From the NCBI GenBank assembly GCA_947579665.1, contig CANPUZ010000056.1:186001-250000 (forward strand): a DNA stretch of 64,000 nucleotides. Direction: 5' to 3'. The position numbers and the translations under genes are program-made. How positions within the stretch are numbered: position 1 is the first letter of the stretch; each line of letters begins with the position of its first letter. Source of the stretch: Sympetrum striolatum (taxonomy: Eukaryota > Arthropoda > Insecta > Odonata > Libellulidae). The notes under the pieces are model-generated. The model had not been told where the DNA came from. It searched no databases and saw only the letters and a program-made list of their open reading frames with translations. Positions 36,974 to 47,890 of this stretch are shown here, one piece after another.

Positions 36974-38447
36974 GTAAGTCTTCCATCAATTCATTATTTT
37001 ACGATTAATTCGCGCATTCAATACGATTAAACTACACTTCAATCATGCTTCTAACACGCTGCTGTAGCAAACGAAGCGGTGATATTAGAAGCTTATTGTA
37101 AGTAGAGAAAGCAAGGGATGACGGGGCGGAATGAAGTTCATCGTTTTTCGGTTTTAAATAGATTTTATTTATGAGCGGCAATGAGCATAATTAGACCAAC
37201 ATGTTACTTACCAACTACTGCATCCGTGTTGGTCTGGTTTTCTCGAGCGTTGCTGTGCGAGGTTTCCGTTGTGAGATTTTTTGATATCGAATTTGAACTT
37301 TTAAGGTTTTTGTAACCAAGGAAGGAAATGCATACCTGATTCCATTTAAAATATGGTTTGTGAATTCATGAAGTACGTTTAATTGTCTTTGCTTTCTTAT
37401 TTTAAACGTTTGTATACGTTTCTTCCAAGAGTGACTTTACCTCCCTCACTTGAATGTAGAATGGGGTAGTACCAATCCGCAACTTTGTTAGCTACTATGG
37501 ATTTCGGATATATTTCTTAAGAGACTACTCCAATTCTATCTGTTCGCAAACCCGAAGCAACGTCTGCTGTAAGAGCCTTGGGATTCTAAAAAGTAGCTGA
37601 TGAGGCTGTCCTAGGGTTTGAATTTTGCGAATAGGCTTTAAAAAAGGACACGTTCAATGAAAACTGTAGTTAATCCTTTATAGTGACTTAAAACAAGATA
37701 AATATAGAGTAACCTTATCTTTTTGGCAATCCCACTTCTTTTAATTGCTTTTATTTTTACCACCCCATTCTGTAGTCGGGGTAAAACGGGCAAAAGGACA
37801 TCTTTTCTTATAAATAAAATAAAACTATTGGCCTTACGTTTTCTTACGATATAATTGTATTTTTTTAATTAAAAAACTACAATGTGTTCACAGAAAAAAA
37901 TGCAGCTTCCTCATTAACCCTTTTGTGCCTTCAAAACGTATTTTCAACTAGGTACCGTGTTCTTCCCCGGGTTCCCTAGAATTATTGCAGCGAATGTTTA
38001 GCAGATAAAAGTCACTTCAACTACAACGTCCGAAACTATACAAAGCACTACGAGCAAATTCATTGTGCACTCAGGATTTTGAGGAATAATCACATTTATG
38101 ATGACAAAAACGTTCAATAGTAATTGACTAAAGTCGTCAAATTGAAACCAGAGATTGATGCTAATTTAACAGCTTGAATTAAGTCTTTGAGCACTTTTTG
38201 AAAATGAGATCCTAGAATGGTTAAATCGATGATAACTGTATATAAGGAGATCTAATAAGCTATAGTTTCCAAAAATTATTTGCTAATGAATAATTTTAGC
38301 AAAGGAATAGCTAAATATCTATAAATTAATGTTGCAAATAAAATCAATAGTAGAGATAAAAAAAGGAAAGGTGTTTTAATGGAATGAATGCGAAGAATGT
38401 TGGTATATTGTTAAGAAGGTTTTGTGGGAGAAAAAGGGAGTATCACG
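36974..38447. other. No gene recognised; putative intron start
   Basis: AT-rich. Weak inverted motif GAATGGGGTAGTA (37460) / CCACCCCATTCTG (37760) suggests a possible ~320 bp MITE, but the match is short. Nothing coding is visible. Confidence 0.4.
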
Positions 38448-38952
38448 TACAGGGTGTCCTGGTTAAACATAAAATGTGATAACTTGAGAAGTAATTGAGA
38501 TATTTATTGGTGGTTTACTTCTACAAGTAACTAACTGTTTGTTTGATGATGGCGCACCATTATGCAGTAAGTGTGAGGGATTTCTATGAGTTCCCAGATC
38601 GCTTCATTGGTAGTTAATTAGTCCCCTGCAAAACCCAGACATGAGGCCACTTTTCTGTGGGTGTTCCTCAAGATTCAAGAGTACCAGACACCAGTTGGTG
38701 ATCTACCAGAACTGCGCCATCGAATTCCTTTTAGTTATTGCAAATCTTACTCCTGCAATGCTGCAAAACACTTGGAGAGAGTAAAATACAGATTAAGACG
38801 CCTTTCTAATGGTGCAAATATCGAGGCGTATTAACTGTGCTTACAAATATTGAGTTGCCATACTTGTAGAAAAAAACCGCTACTAAGTATCTCAATTACA
38901 TCTCGAGTTATTTTATTTTGTAATATTATACGTTTAACCCGGACATACTGTA
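38448..38952 (+). mobile_element. Internally deleted mariner-like transposon
   Basis: Left end TACAGGGTGTCCTGGTTAAA at 38448. The right end, read inward from 38952, is TACAGTATGTCCGGGTTAAA. Further inside, ATAACTTGAGAAGTAATTG and its inverted counterpart extend the terminal similarity to roughly 60 bp. The element keeps only the C-terminal third of a transposase on the plus strand. TACAGGGTGTCC ends and the encoded protein both point to an arthropod Tc1/mariner-superfamily element. Confidence 0.85.
38548..38833 (+). pseudogene. mariner-like transposase C-terminal relic
   Basis: Pieces in shifting frames: HYAVSVRDFYEFPDRFIG, FLWVFLK, TPVGDLPELRHRI, AMLQNTW, and KYRLRRLSNGANIEAY before a stop. 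This order (HYA..VR, FPDRWIG, DFFLWGxLK, LPELRxRI, NTWxEVxYRL, NGAHIE) is the C-terminus of Tc1/mariner-type transposases found in many arthropods. The N-terminal and first catalytic parts are missing, with several frameshifts. Dead. Confidence 0.75.
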
Positions 38953-39456
38953 TTTTCAAATATAAACATTTGCTATTTTTGAGCTTTCCTAGAATCGGAG
39001 GCGACTTGAATTCGAGTGCGTCTAATATTTGAAATTGCAATCACATCATCTTAATGAAAGTTTATCACAGAAAAGTTACTTAAACTACAACTTCTTACGT
39101 GACAACTGAGCTTCGTGCCAAACATCATTCCTTTGATAAGCGCACATTTCAGTACATTTGGCGTCTTGACGGATTCCGGAAAACTAAGAAAGCATTTTCC
39201 CTGATTCCAACGCACTATATCGTTAATATTGAGCAACAAACAAGAAATATATTAATTAAATTGCAATTAAATCACTCCGCAGATATTGAGGAAAACCATC
39301 AGGAAAAACTGCAAAAGTTTTATATTTTTCGTAATAATTCAAAATTTACAGTGAGGAGCGGAACCTCAAATATATAATCTGAGCGAGTTGGAATTATGTG
39401 TTACGAGCTAAACTTCGCCACTCTCCGCATTGGTTTAGAGAGATATGAAATGAAAT

Positions 39457-40325
39457 ACTATGTCTATGTCTATGTAAGAACCCTGCAAGCCGCCTTTCGG
39501 CGTGTGGCAGGGGGTGCAAGCACCTTGACTCTATTTTCCTAAACGGTTGCTTTCGCGTATACTTCGCGGAAAAAATGAATTTTTTAAACGATTCGTTCTA
39601 GCATCTATTTCCCTAATCTTTCGGGCAGTATCAGCACGGCCAATATAACAGGGGGCTCGCATTATATCGGTTACATCATCCGAAAACGTAATTTCTCTGA
39701 ACTTATTTAATAAATGTATCCTTTGAATTTTTCTTCTATCTTCTAATGATTCCCATCCCGCGTCCTGTAACATCTGAGTGACTCTTGCTGTTTTATCATA
39801 GCAATTCTTTACAAATCGTATCGCCTTCCGTTGTACTTTTTCTAAATCCCGAATATGACATTTCTCGGCGGGGTCCCATACACTACATGCATACTCAAGG
39901 TGAGGCCTAACTAACGCTAAGTAACATCGCTCGCGAACCTTTTCTTCGCTCCTACCGACTATTCTTTTAACGAAGCCAAGTTTCTTAAGTGCTTTTCCAC
40001 ATATATTTCGGATGTGCGCACTCCATGATAGATTATTCGTGAGAGTTACTCCAAGATACTTTACCGATTCTACTGACATTAGGTTTACCCCTCGGAGACT
40101 ATAAGAATAATCATTTATTATAGATTTACTTTCGAAGAAGTTAACTACCGAACACTTTCCTACATTAAGCTCTAATTGCCAATCATCGCACCAATTCATA
40201 ATTCTATCTAAGTCGTCCGAAAGGGTTAATCTATCCTCTGAATTAAAATTAAACGAAAGAAATGAATCACAATGAATGCAGCTTTCAAATATACAGTAAC
40301 TAATACGTTGATTTTCGAAAACAGA
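39457..40325 (-). mobile_element. Truncated CR1/Jockey-type LINE
   Basis: 5'-truncated non-LTR retrotransposon on the minus strand. Its 3' end carries a short tail of about three ACATAG units (39457-39476). The 3' UTR contains a GCAGGG/CCCTGC-rich segment with CCGAAAGGCGG. It is a different family from the LINE pieces in segments B-D, as the encoded residues differ widely. It lies inside the putative first intron of the NACHT gene, antisense to it. Confidence 0.85.
39531..40325 (-). pseudogene. LINE reverse transcriptase, thumb and C-terminus
   Basis: Uninterrupted for about 264 codons from a stop at 40326 down to the TAG at 39531. Recognisable motifs in order: LSDDLDRIMNWCDDWQLELN, KYLGVTLTNNLSWSAHI, RPHLEYACSVWDP, LEKVQRKAIRFV, AGWESLEDRRK. 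These are the last RT motifs and thumb of CR1/Jockey-clade proteins. The catalytic FADD motif, endonuclease and ORF1 are absent, so it cannot act alone. The lack of stops implies a fairly young insertion or a once-active family. Confidence 0.85.
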
Positions 40326-40520
40326 TTATTAAATCACTTCAAAATCAAATGAATTGAACTGAATATATCATTCGGTATCAAATTAACTCGCATTTCGTTT
40401 TTCAAAAATTGATTATTTGAATCTATTCCAACGATTGATTATGCACAACAATGTGAACGGAATCAACAGCGTCTCTCTTCTTCTTAACTCTAAATAGGCT
40501 AAAATGCATGATGCCGAATA

Positions 40521-40810
40521 CAACAATGGCATTTGTCGTCAGGGGGACCGGTTGTTTATACCCTCGAAATTTCACAAACATTTCCAGTTTTTAGTGTAAA
40601 ATATTGATAATTTAATTTAAAAACAATGATCCACGACATAAATAAGATTCCTCATTCATTTTCCATTCTTTTGGTGCTTGTCTCCATTTCGTACGACAAT
40701 TCTTTTTTATTTAATATACCAAAAGAAATTAATCCTGCTGTGGCAAAAATGAACTTTGTGCATTTTTTATGGAACTGCTTTGACTCGTCTGGGATCGAAC
40801 CAAGGATGAA
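40521..40810 (+). repeat. F-family repeat (plus)
   Basis: Starts with CAACAATGGCATTTGTCGTC and AGGGGGACCGG. Then come the weak middle (TTTTGGTGCTTGTCTCC) and GTACGACAATTCTTTTTTAT, ending at GGGATCGAACCAAGGATG, the B-box-like end in inverted sense. An 79-codon ORF across it has no recognised domain. Confidence 0.75.
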
Positions 40811-41159
40811 TGTAAACATTTTTACAACAGAAACACTCTCTTATTTGAATGCAACTTTAGGTTAAAATTCCAAGTCAATCGGCCGGGTGTTTTCCGAGTT
40901 TTGCGGCAACAAACATACACAGGCTGAATTTTTATACATAAGAAGATAGGGACCACTAACCACCAGCAATAGCAGTTGATTGATTAAAAACGGATATCAC
41001 TCACACTCACTTTCGTTTGCCAAAAGAAAAGATTCCTAAAAGCGGGGGAACGCATTTTACAACCACAGTAATATTTCCACCCAAATTTGAATTACAATAC
41101 GTGCGTCTTAAATAATACAATGCACGGTAAATGGATTTGAATAGCATCTACAATAATAT

Positions 41160-43095
41160 GTCCTGGAGAATAGTTTGAAATAAATTCACATCCGACAATA
41201 GGTCCTGGGTTCAATACCAGGCGTCTATAAAATTAGAAATTGCTACGATTTAAAAAAATGTTTTTAAACCTTTCCAGATAACACAAAAACTTAAAACTCG
41301 TCATGTGAATAGAAATTGTAAATCCCTATTATATACGTTGTTCATCATTCACTGATGGTCCTTGGTTCGATCCCAGAGATCCATTAACATTACCCTATGC
41401 ATTTCAAACGGGGATAACGAAGTCATATTTTAGGTCCATCCCGGTAATATTTTATTTTCTAAATTTAAATAAGTTTTTTATCGACCAGGGCGTTTTATGT
41501 ATTCACATCTTCCGAAAGGTCGTGGGTTCGACAGAAGGCGTCTCTGCTATTTGAAACGAATGGCACGGACTTTAAATTATTTATGATTCATATACCGTTA
41601 AGTTCTGCGGCCATGCATGCGAACATAAGTAATACATGGCAATTATTATACGATATTTATCAAGTCTTTGAAAAGTATAGTACTTTAAACATATGCTTGC
41701 AGTTTGCAAGCCTATCTATTATATGTAGACGCTTCTCCGGATATATCTATTTATAGGTGATCAAAATTCTAACTATGTTTCACAAGTGCCACATACGTAC
41801 TCGTACTTGAAATTTTTACCACGTATTGGCCAAATGGTGGAAAATGCGACTTTAATTTTGGACCTCAGGATCATGGGTTCGATTCCAGAAGTTCCGATTT
41901 ATTTTACATTAGGATGCATTGCAGGGATTTTCGGAAATTTTTTGAGGCATTTTCCGGTAAATTAGAATGTTGAAATTCGAGAGATCACTGGAAGACGTGC
42001 ATATCCAACGAAAAATACAAAGACATCTTCCAAGACCATCCTTGGTTCGACGCTAGGTCAGGGCAAATATTTTACGTAAGAAATGCACGTTAAGTTCGTT
42101 TTGACCGTTTACAAGATTCATTTCATTTGAAGAATTAAATAGGAAATAATGGTCGTTCGAATTCGAGACAATGATTATAAGAAAGAAATTTGTATAAAGA
42201 TTCTTATTTCGGCCGTGGAATATCGTTTTCGAGTCGAAACTACGAGAATTAAGAGAAAACAGCTGAAAATTACGTGAAATATCGCCGTAGTAAACAAAGT
42301 GTCCCCCTGACGACCAAGGTGATTGTTGAATCCGAGCTCAAGAGTTTTCTCATTTGAATGCACGGGGATTTTAAGCTTGTACCATGTCAATGGTAAAAAC
42401 ATGCAAGAATATATGAAAAGGTGACAATATTCTGAAATGTCATTATGTTTAAACTATGAAATTTAAATAGCAGAGACATTATTACAGCCATTTTTGCTAC
42501 ATTCCGCAAAATTTTGAAAAATATTTTACAATATTTCTTTCCCGACTTCCCGGTAGGATAGAAAATTGAGAATCAGGGCTCTCCCGAACGCGGTATTCTA
42601 TATCAATAATTACACAAATTTAATCAAATGAGCGTGAGTTCGATGCCAGGTGGGTGCACGATTCTCCAATTTAAATACATTGCGGCGATATTTGAGAATT
42701 TTTTTCATTTAACAATTTTATGGTTTTCCTAATGATCCTTGGTTCGATGTCATTTACATTCCTCTGTGCATTGCAAACGGTGATAATGGAAACTTATTTT
42801 ACGTCGTTCCCGTAATGATACCTACTTCAAACTTTGCAATAAATTAGTGGTATCCCCAACAGGTCATTGTACGTAACCATATCTTGCAAAAGCATTCTGA
42901 GTTCGACACCAGGTGATTTTAATTCTCTCCTTGATGAAATGAATGCCGGAGATATAAAATATTTCTATGAAGCGTTTCCCGAAAGAAATAGAAATGCATA
43001 ACCCGACATGTGAGGAGCAGAAATGAACACGCTTCACAAACGCAATGCACCGATTTCATAATGGTCCTTGGTTTGAAGCCAATGCTTCGAATCAA
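41160..43095 (+). repeat. B-box unit array at the gene's 5' side
   Basis: Motifs at 41208, 41364, 41525, 41876, 42044, 42637, 42741, 42900 and 43070. Intervals of 156, 161, 351 (two units), 168, 159 and 170 bp show the same ~165 bp period as in the macro-repeat. One gap is filled by an F-family insertion at 42070-42340. Tail types GATCCCAGAGAT, GATTCCAGAAG, GACGCTAGGTCAGG and GACACCAGG recur. The array ends ~370 bp before the NACHT gene's splice acceptor. Confidence 0.8.
42070..42340 (-). repeat. F-family repeat (minus), inside the B-box array
   Basis: Runs from AAATGCACGTTAAGTTCGTT to GTCCCCCTGACGACCAAGG and GATTGTTGAATCC. It directly follows the B-box motif at 42044, so here the two families share or abut a GGTTCGA motif. 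Confidence 0.75.
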
Positions 43096-43439
43096 TGCCA
43101 ATTTGAAAACGTATATTTATTTAAAGGGGAATGTAAAGTTTCTTTGGAGGACTTTACCGATTTATCGACTTGAAATTTAAGAAACCGTGAGAGATCTTGG
43201 GACCTTTTAGACGCTATTATATTTTCAGTTTCTTGGTATATTGGTTTCGAAAGAATTATAGCCATGTATTTGCCATCTTCCAACAATTATGAAGCATGTA
43301 CTAAGATTAAGGCTTTTGCACTGATATTTACGAAATTTACTTTCCCCATTGAGATGAAACTGGAATTTGCGCTGATTTATTTTTGCAATTCTTTAATAGA
43401 AATATGGAACTGATTGCTAAGTTCAATTCAGCTGTTTAT

Positions 43440-43460
43440 TAAAGCTTGCATTTCTTCCAG
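43440..43460 (+). other. Likely 3' splice site before the NACHT gene
   Basis: GCATTTCTTCCAG, a pyrimidine-rich acceptor ending in AG at 43460, lies 47 bp upstream of the first in-frame ATG. No TATA box or initiator is obvious between 43330 and 43508, which favours an upstream non-coding exon. Confidence 0.55.
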
Positions 43461-43507
43461 TGCCATCTCATTGCAGTGTGGACCTCGTGCAGTTGGAAGT
43501 GTTTGCA

Positions 43508-46500
43508 ATGGACGCCGAGGAGTTTAGGAAATTGCACGAGGCCATTGAGGATGGAGACGTCGACCTCGTGAGTCGTCTGATGGAGAACCACGCAGCTGAG
43601 CAGTACTTCTTACATGAAGAGACCTCGGCTCTGTACCATGCATTTTCACAGGAGAAGTATGAGATAGCCACACTTCTTATTTCTAAAGGAGCGAAGATTC
43701 ATGAGTCCGAAATGCATGAATTATATGATCTGGAAATAGATCTAGCCCGTGTTAACAACCTCCTGTTACATAACACGAAACCTCAATTATGGATGATGGA
43801 AGGGTTAATGGAGAAGCATAATTTGGTATCATCCAAAGAAACGACAGTAACACCACTAAAAGAAGGATTTCCTCCATTCAGTAAATACTTGGATGATTTC
43901 CCACCGTTCCCAGAGTATCCGGAACTGAAGAGAGAAGGAATTTTTGTGTTAACGACGAATTGCACAAAACTGTGCACTTTACACGTTTTCCACGAATTTA
44001 AAGAGAAGTACGGGGATAATCTGATGAAAAAGGTACTCTTCTTCTCAAGGAGCTGCATAGAAAGGGAAAACGATAGAATAATAAATGCCTTGAAAGATAA
44101 TGTTTGGGATTACTTTATAGTTGTTATGGACAAGAAGGCATTGAATCTATTGGAATTTTACTTCGAATACCTTGAGAATTTCAATGCATTCCTAATCAAT
44201 GGAATGAAAATAATAATGATTACAAGCTACCAGTCCATTGATCAGATGTTTAACTTTGAAATGGCTGTAAATTATAAGTGGGATGACTTGACGGATGAGT
44301 ACAAATCCAATCTGGAAGTCATAACTTTTTTATTCAAAGGACAGGAGGAGTATGTATATGTTAGGAAGAGAGATTTTCCCGAGTCTTTCAATGAGGATGA
44401 AATTATGGAAATAATCGGTGAAGTAATTGATGTAGATGATGGCAAGGATATATATTCACAGGATTACGTTCCTGAAACGTATATTGAGAGAGCATTTACG
44501 GCAACTACGGTGGATGGAGAATTTTTTGACAATATCCCTCGAGACACTAGTGTTTTCTTGTCCGGATTAAGTAAGAAGGATTTCGAGGAAGGATTGATAA
44601 GTAAAGTTCAGGTGCAGTGGTTGGAGAAATCAGATGATAAATTGCAGGAAGATAAATCAGTATATATCTCTAAAGGTAATGATTTCACGACTTTTATGGA
44701 TTTAGTAGGGAGAAACACAAGAAAAACAACTATTTGGCTACACCACGAGAAGAATGTGTTTTATCTGAAAAACTTAAATTCGACTAGCGATGAATTGAAA
44801 ATGCATACGAAGGAAATGTCTTTATCTGAACTTGAGATATTGGATTTCCTGAAAAGTAAAAGAATTCTCATAATATCTGATAACGCAGGGTGGGGCAAAT
44901 CTACGGTCGTGTCTAATCTTATCAGTACTGTGAGGAAAAACAGGTCCGATTCATGGATATGGAGAATCGATTTCAGTAAGTTTTCCAATGATGAGAAGGA
45001 TCCTCTCTCCTTGGCTAACCTCGATCCAAGCAGTAACGAAGAAGAAGTCATTGAATACTTGTGCTTAATGCTAAGATTGAATGGCGGCTTTGAGAAACAC
45101 CTTTTCAAGAAATTCAGCGGCAGAGCAGGGCGCCTTTTCATATTTTTTGATGGTTATGACGTGATTCCATCGAAATATATGAACAGTGCTCTTAAAATCC
45201 TTTCCACTCTAAAGGAAAAGACTGAGGTTAAGTTGATAATTACGACCAGAAAGCATCAACAGGAAAAATTGGAGAAAACGTTGGACACATACTCGCATCG
45301 ATTGGTGCCTCTATCAAAAGAATATCAAAAGGAATTCCTCAATAAGTTGTGGAAGAACAAATTCAAGGATCCGAAGGGTAAAGGACACCAGAGAATCGAG
45401 AAAGAGGTCACAGAAAAAATTCAAAATATCATTGATGAATCAAAAAAAGAAGGGACTGTGTTAGAATACCAAGAGCTAATACAAGCACTTGAAGAAATAG
45501 ATCGGGGGAAAGACTTAAATTCAATTTTATCTGAAATAGAAAATTTAGATTTCACAAAATTTGCTAAGTATATTATAGAGAAGTCTTCGTTGGATAAGGA
45601 AACGCTGGAGTTCATAGGCATTCCATTGCATCTTTATATGATTGGGAGCATCCATTTCAATAATAATTTAAATGTTGAAACCGCATATGACATCTATAGC
45701 CTATACAAGGAGTTCTTAGATCAGAAAATATTAATATATATTGAAGAAAAACAAAATCTGAGGAAGGAAGGTAAACTAAAAGAAAGGGTTGTGAAATATG
45801 CAAGAAAAGATGCTTTTAGAATTCACACGAATTTGTCAATTCAGTTAATAGACGACGGAAAAGTATGTCTAGCCACAGAATTGGATGAATATGATTTGGA
45901 ATTCTGCATTGGTCTTGGAGTGGTGTACGAACATGGAGGAGAAATACGTTTTATCCACCAGACGTTCGCTGATTTTTTCATTGCTGAGTCGGTGAGGAAA
46001 ACCTTGCGAAAGGAGGACATCATAAAACTGATATCTGACTATAAGTACAAAGTAATTAGAAGATTTCTCTCCAGTTCATTGGAAAATAATGGCTTTGGAG
46101 AAGTTTCAAAGGAATTCTTAAAAATAAGCTGTCTTTCAGATGTAATGGAAAAGGCTGAAAAATTGGTTATGCGTTATAATTCTGACAGTTTTTGTTCTGC
46201 TAAGATCATAAAAAGTTTGCTTGTGAATTTTGAACAAAATGTAGAGGTAAGCGTGGTAAATAAGTTGTTTGAGGAAATTGAATCAAGAATAGAGAGGATG
46301 AGTCATGTTGGGGGTTTTCTCACTGTTTCTATGATGAAACATCTGTTGAATAGAAATTTTGAGGTTAACTCTATTTTATTTCTACATTTTGCGAGATTTG
46401 CAGAGAGTGCTGATGAAGTAATCGATGTACTGACTGAATGCATTCCATTTGGAAGTGATGGGGGACCTGGGAGTAGCTTGCATACAAGAAGCAAAATAAG

Positions 46501-47890
46501 GGAAGAAGATACTGATAAGGAAGATACGCGTCTTGTGCTGTTGTTAAGTCAAAAGGATTCACGCAAAAGAGGTTTACTTTACAATGTTATGTGGAATGAA
46601 AAAGTAGAAATATCTGCTCGTATTTTAAAGTTTTTCAGAGATCGTTTAGGAAGTAAGGAGCAATTTTTGGAAACCATAATTAAAAGTTTTGAGTATAAAA
46701 CCGAAATAGATGATTTTATATTCGATGCAGGTATAGATAAATTCTGCAGTTTAATCAAAGAATTGCACAATGTTTTTCACGATGAAACAGAAATCTTGTT
46801 AGACAATGATCTTAAGTTTAGCTTAATCCGGAGATCTTTTTATGAAACTGATTATATGCATGAAAAAGTCCATCCATTTGAGAAAGTGATCAGCATATTA
46901 AAGGAATGTTTTCTCTCTGAACAACTGAAAGAATGTCTCCTTAGTTGTGATTCTAATGGTGATTACTTAATACATATTTTCATAAAGAAATGTCCACTCA
47001 CGCTAACGGTGACACATTTGAATGTCATAGAGAATGTTTTGATAGAGAATTATACCATGAAACAGTTCTTAACGAGTAAAGATAACGAATTAAGTAATGC
47101 ACTTCATTTAGCTGCTAAAAATAAGAATTTTGATGAAATTATACAATTTTTTGGTAAATATTTGGAAAAAGAGGAGACTAAGGAATTGCTCCTCAGCAGA
47201 GATAACAATGATACAAATGTAATTCATTCCTTATTTCAATATAATTCATCTAACATATTAAAATACAATTTGAGTAGGGTGAAGAAAATTATTGGCTATG
47301 ATAGTTTCAAAGATTTGCTGAAAAGTAAAGATAGTGATAATAGAAACATATTTCATTTTGCTGCTTGTGGAGATATAATTCTAGATGGTATTATTCAATT
47401 TTGTGCCAATAATTTAGGAAAAGAAGAGACTAAGGAATTGCTCCTCAGCAAAGATAACAATAATACAAATGTAATTCATTCCTTATTTCAATACAATTCC
47501 CCTGAAATGTTAATATACAATTTGAATAGTGTAATGGAAATTATTGGTGAAGACAGTATCAAAGATTTGCTGAAAAGTAAAGATAGTGATAATAGAAACA
47601 TATTTCATTTTGCTGCTTGTGGAGATATAACTCTAGATGGTATTATTCAATTTTGTGCCAATAATTTAGGAAAAGAAGAGACTAAGGAATTGCTCCTCAG
47701 CAAAGATAACAATAATAGTAATATAATTCATTCCTTATTTCAATATAATTCCCCTGAAATATTAAAATACAATTTGAATATTTTGAAGGAAGTTATTGGC
47801 GATGAGTTTTTCAAACAGTTGCTTAAAAGTAAAAATAGTGATAATGAAAACATATTTCATTTTGCTGCTGGTAATAATCATAGACAATAA
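43508..47890 (+). CDS. NACHT (STAND) NTPase with ankyrin repeats, in-frame stop
   Basis: A 1460-residue product from ATG 43508 (context GCAATGG); a more upstream GTG lies at the exon edge and is not a likely start. Residues 1-75 form two ankyrin-like helices pairs. About residues 120-440 are a region with PETYIERAF found in arthropod ankyrin/NTPase proteins. The NACHT core has Walker A NAGWGKST (459-466), Walker B FFDGYD (548-551 for DGYD) and sensor TTR (579-581). Residues 600-850 are the winged-helix-like part ending in FIHQTFADFF (815-824). Degenerate leucine-rich/ankyrin sequence follows, then four near-identical repeats from 1197. STAND NTPases of this type are oligomerising switches, often in immunity or cell-death signalling; the partner and ligand here are unknown. 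The TAA at 47888 cuts the last ankyrin repeat. Confidence 0.85.
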   Translation: MDAEEFRKLHEAIEDGDVDLVSRLMENHAAEQYFLHEETSALYHAFSQEKYEIATLLISKGAKIHESEMHELYDLEIDLARVNNLLLHNTKPQLWMMEGLMEKHNLVSSKETTVTPLKEGFPPFSKYLDDFPPFPEYPELKREGIFVLTTNCTKLCTLHVFHEFKEKYGDNLMKKVLFFSRSCIERENDRIINALKDNVWDYFIVVMDKKALNLLEFYFEYLENFNAFLINGMKIIMITSYQSIDQMFNFEMAVNYKWDDLTDEYKSNLEVITFLFKGQEEYVYVRKRDFPESFNEDEIMEIIGEVIDVDDGKDIYSQDYVPETYIERAFTATTVDGEFFDNIPRDTSVFLSGLSKKDFEEGLISKVQVQWLEKSDDKLQEDKSVYISKGNDFTTFMDLVGRNTRKTTIWLHHEKNVFYLKNLNSTSDELKMHTKEMSLSELEILDFLKSKRILIISDNAGWGKSTVVSNLISTVRKNRSDSWIWRIDFSKFSNDEKDPLSLANLDPSSNEEEVIEYLCLMLRLNGGFEKHLFKKFSGRAGRLFIFFDGYDVIPSKYMNSALKILSTLKEKTEVKLIITTRKHQQEKLEKTLDTYSHRLVPLSKEYQKEFLNKLWKNKFKDPKGKGHQRIEKEVTEKIQNIIDESKKEGTVLEYQELIQALEEIDRGKDLNSILSEIENLDFTKFAKYIIEKSSLDKETLEFIGIPLHLYMIGSIHFNNNLNVETAYDIYSLYKEFLDQKILIYIEEKQNLRKEGKLKERVVKYARKDAFRIHTNLSIQLIDDGKVCLATELDEYDLEFCIGLGVVYEHGGEIRFIHQTFADFFIAESVRKTLRKEDIIKLISDYKYKVIRRFLSSSLENNGFGEVSKEFLKISCLSDVMEKAEKLVMRYNSDSFCSAKIIKSLLVNFEQNVEVSVVNKLFEEIESRIERMSHVGGFLTVSMMKHLLNRNFEVNSILFLHFARFAESADEVIDVLTECIPFGSDGGPGSSLHTRSKIREEDTDKEDTRLVLLLSQKDSRKRGLLYNVMWNEKVEISARILKFFRDRLGSKEQFLETIIKSFEYKTEIDDFIFDAGIDKFCSLIKELHNVFHDETEILLDNDLKFSLIRRSFYETDYMHEKVHPFEKVISILKECFLSEQLKECLLSCDSNGDYLIHIFIKKCPLTLTVTHLNVIENVLIENYTMKQFLTSKDNELSNALHLAAKNKNFDEIIQFFGKYLEKEETKELLLSRDNNDTNVIHSLFQYNSSNILKYNLSRVKKIIGYDSFKDLLKSKDSDNRNIFHFAACGDIILDGIIQFCANNLGKEETKELLLSKDNNNTNVIHSLFQYNSPEMLIYNLNSVMEIIGEDSIKDLLKSKDSDNRNIFHFAACGDITLDGIIQFCANNLGKEETKELLLSKDNNNSNIIHSLFQYNSPEILKYNLNILKEVIGDEFFKQLLKSKNSDNENIFHFAAGNNHRQ
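47096..47887 (+). repeat. 252 bp tandem repeats inside the coding region
   Basis: Units begin at the N codon of NALHLAAK (47096), NIFHFAACGDII (47345), NIFHFAACGDIT (47597) and NIFHFAAGNN (47849), i.e. 249, 252 and 252 bp or 83-84 residues. Units 2 and 3 are almost identical at DNA level (for example 47321-47470 and 47573-47722), including third codon positions, so they arose by recent duplication or gene conversion. Each unit spans about two and a half ankyrin repeats. Confidence 0.92.

Noticed and set aside
37458..37777. Possible MITE with GAATGGGGT inverted ends
   Set aside because: Only about 14 bp of imperfect inverted match and no target duplication.
44761..45141. Antisense ORFs within the NACHT gene
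   Set aside because: Shadow frames of the long plus-strand coding region with no domain support.
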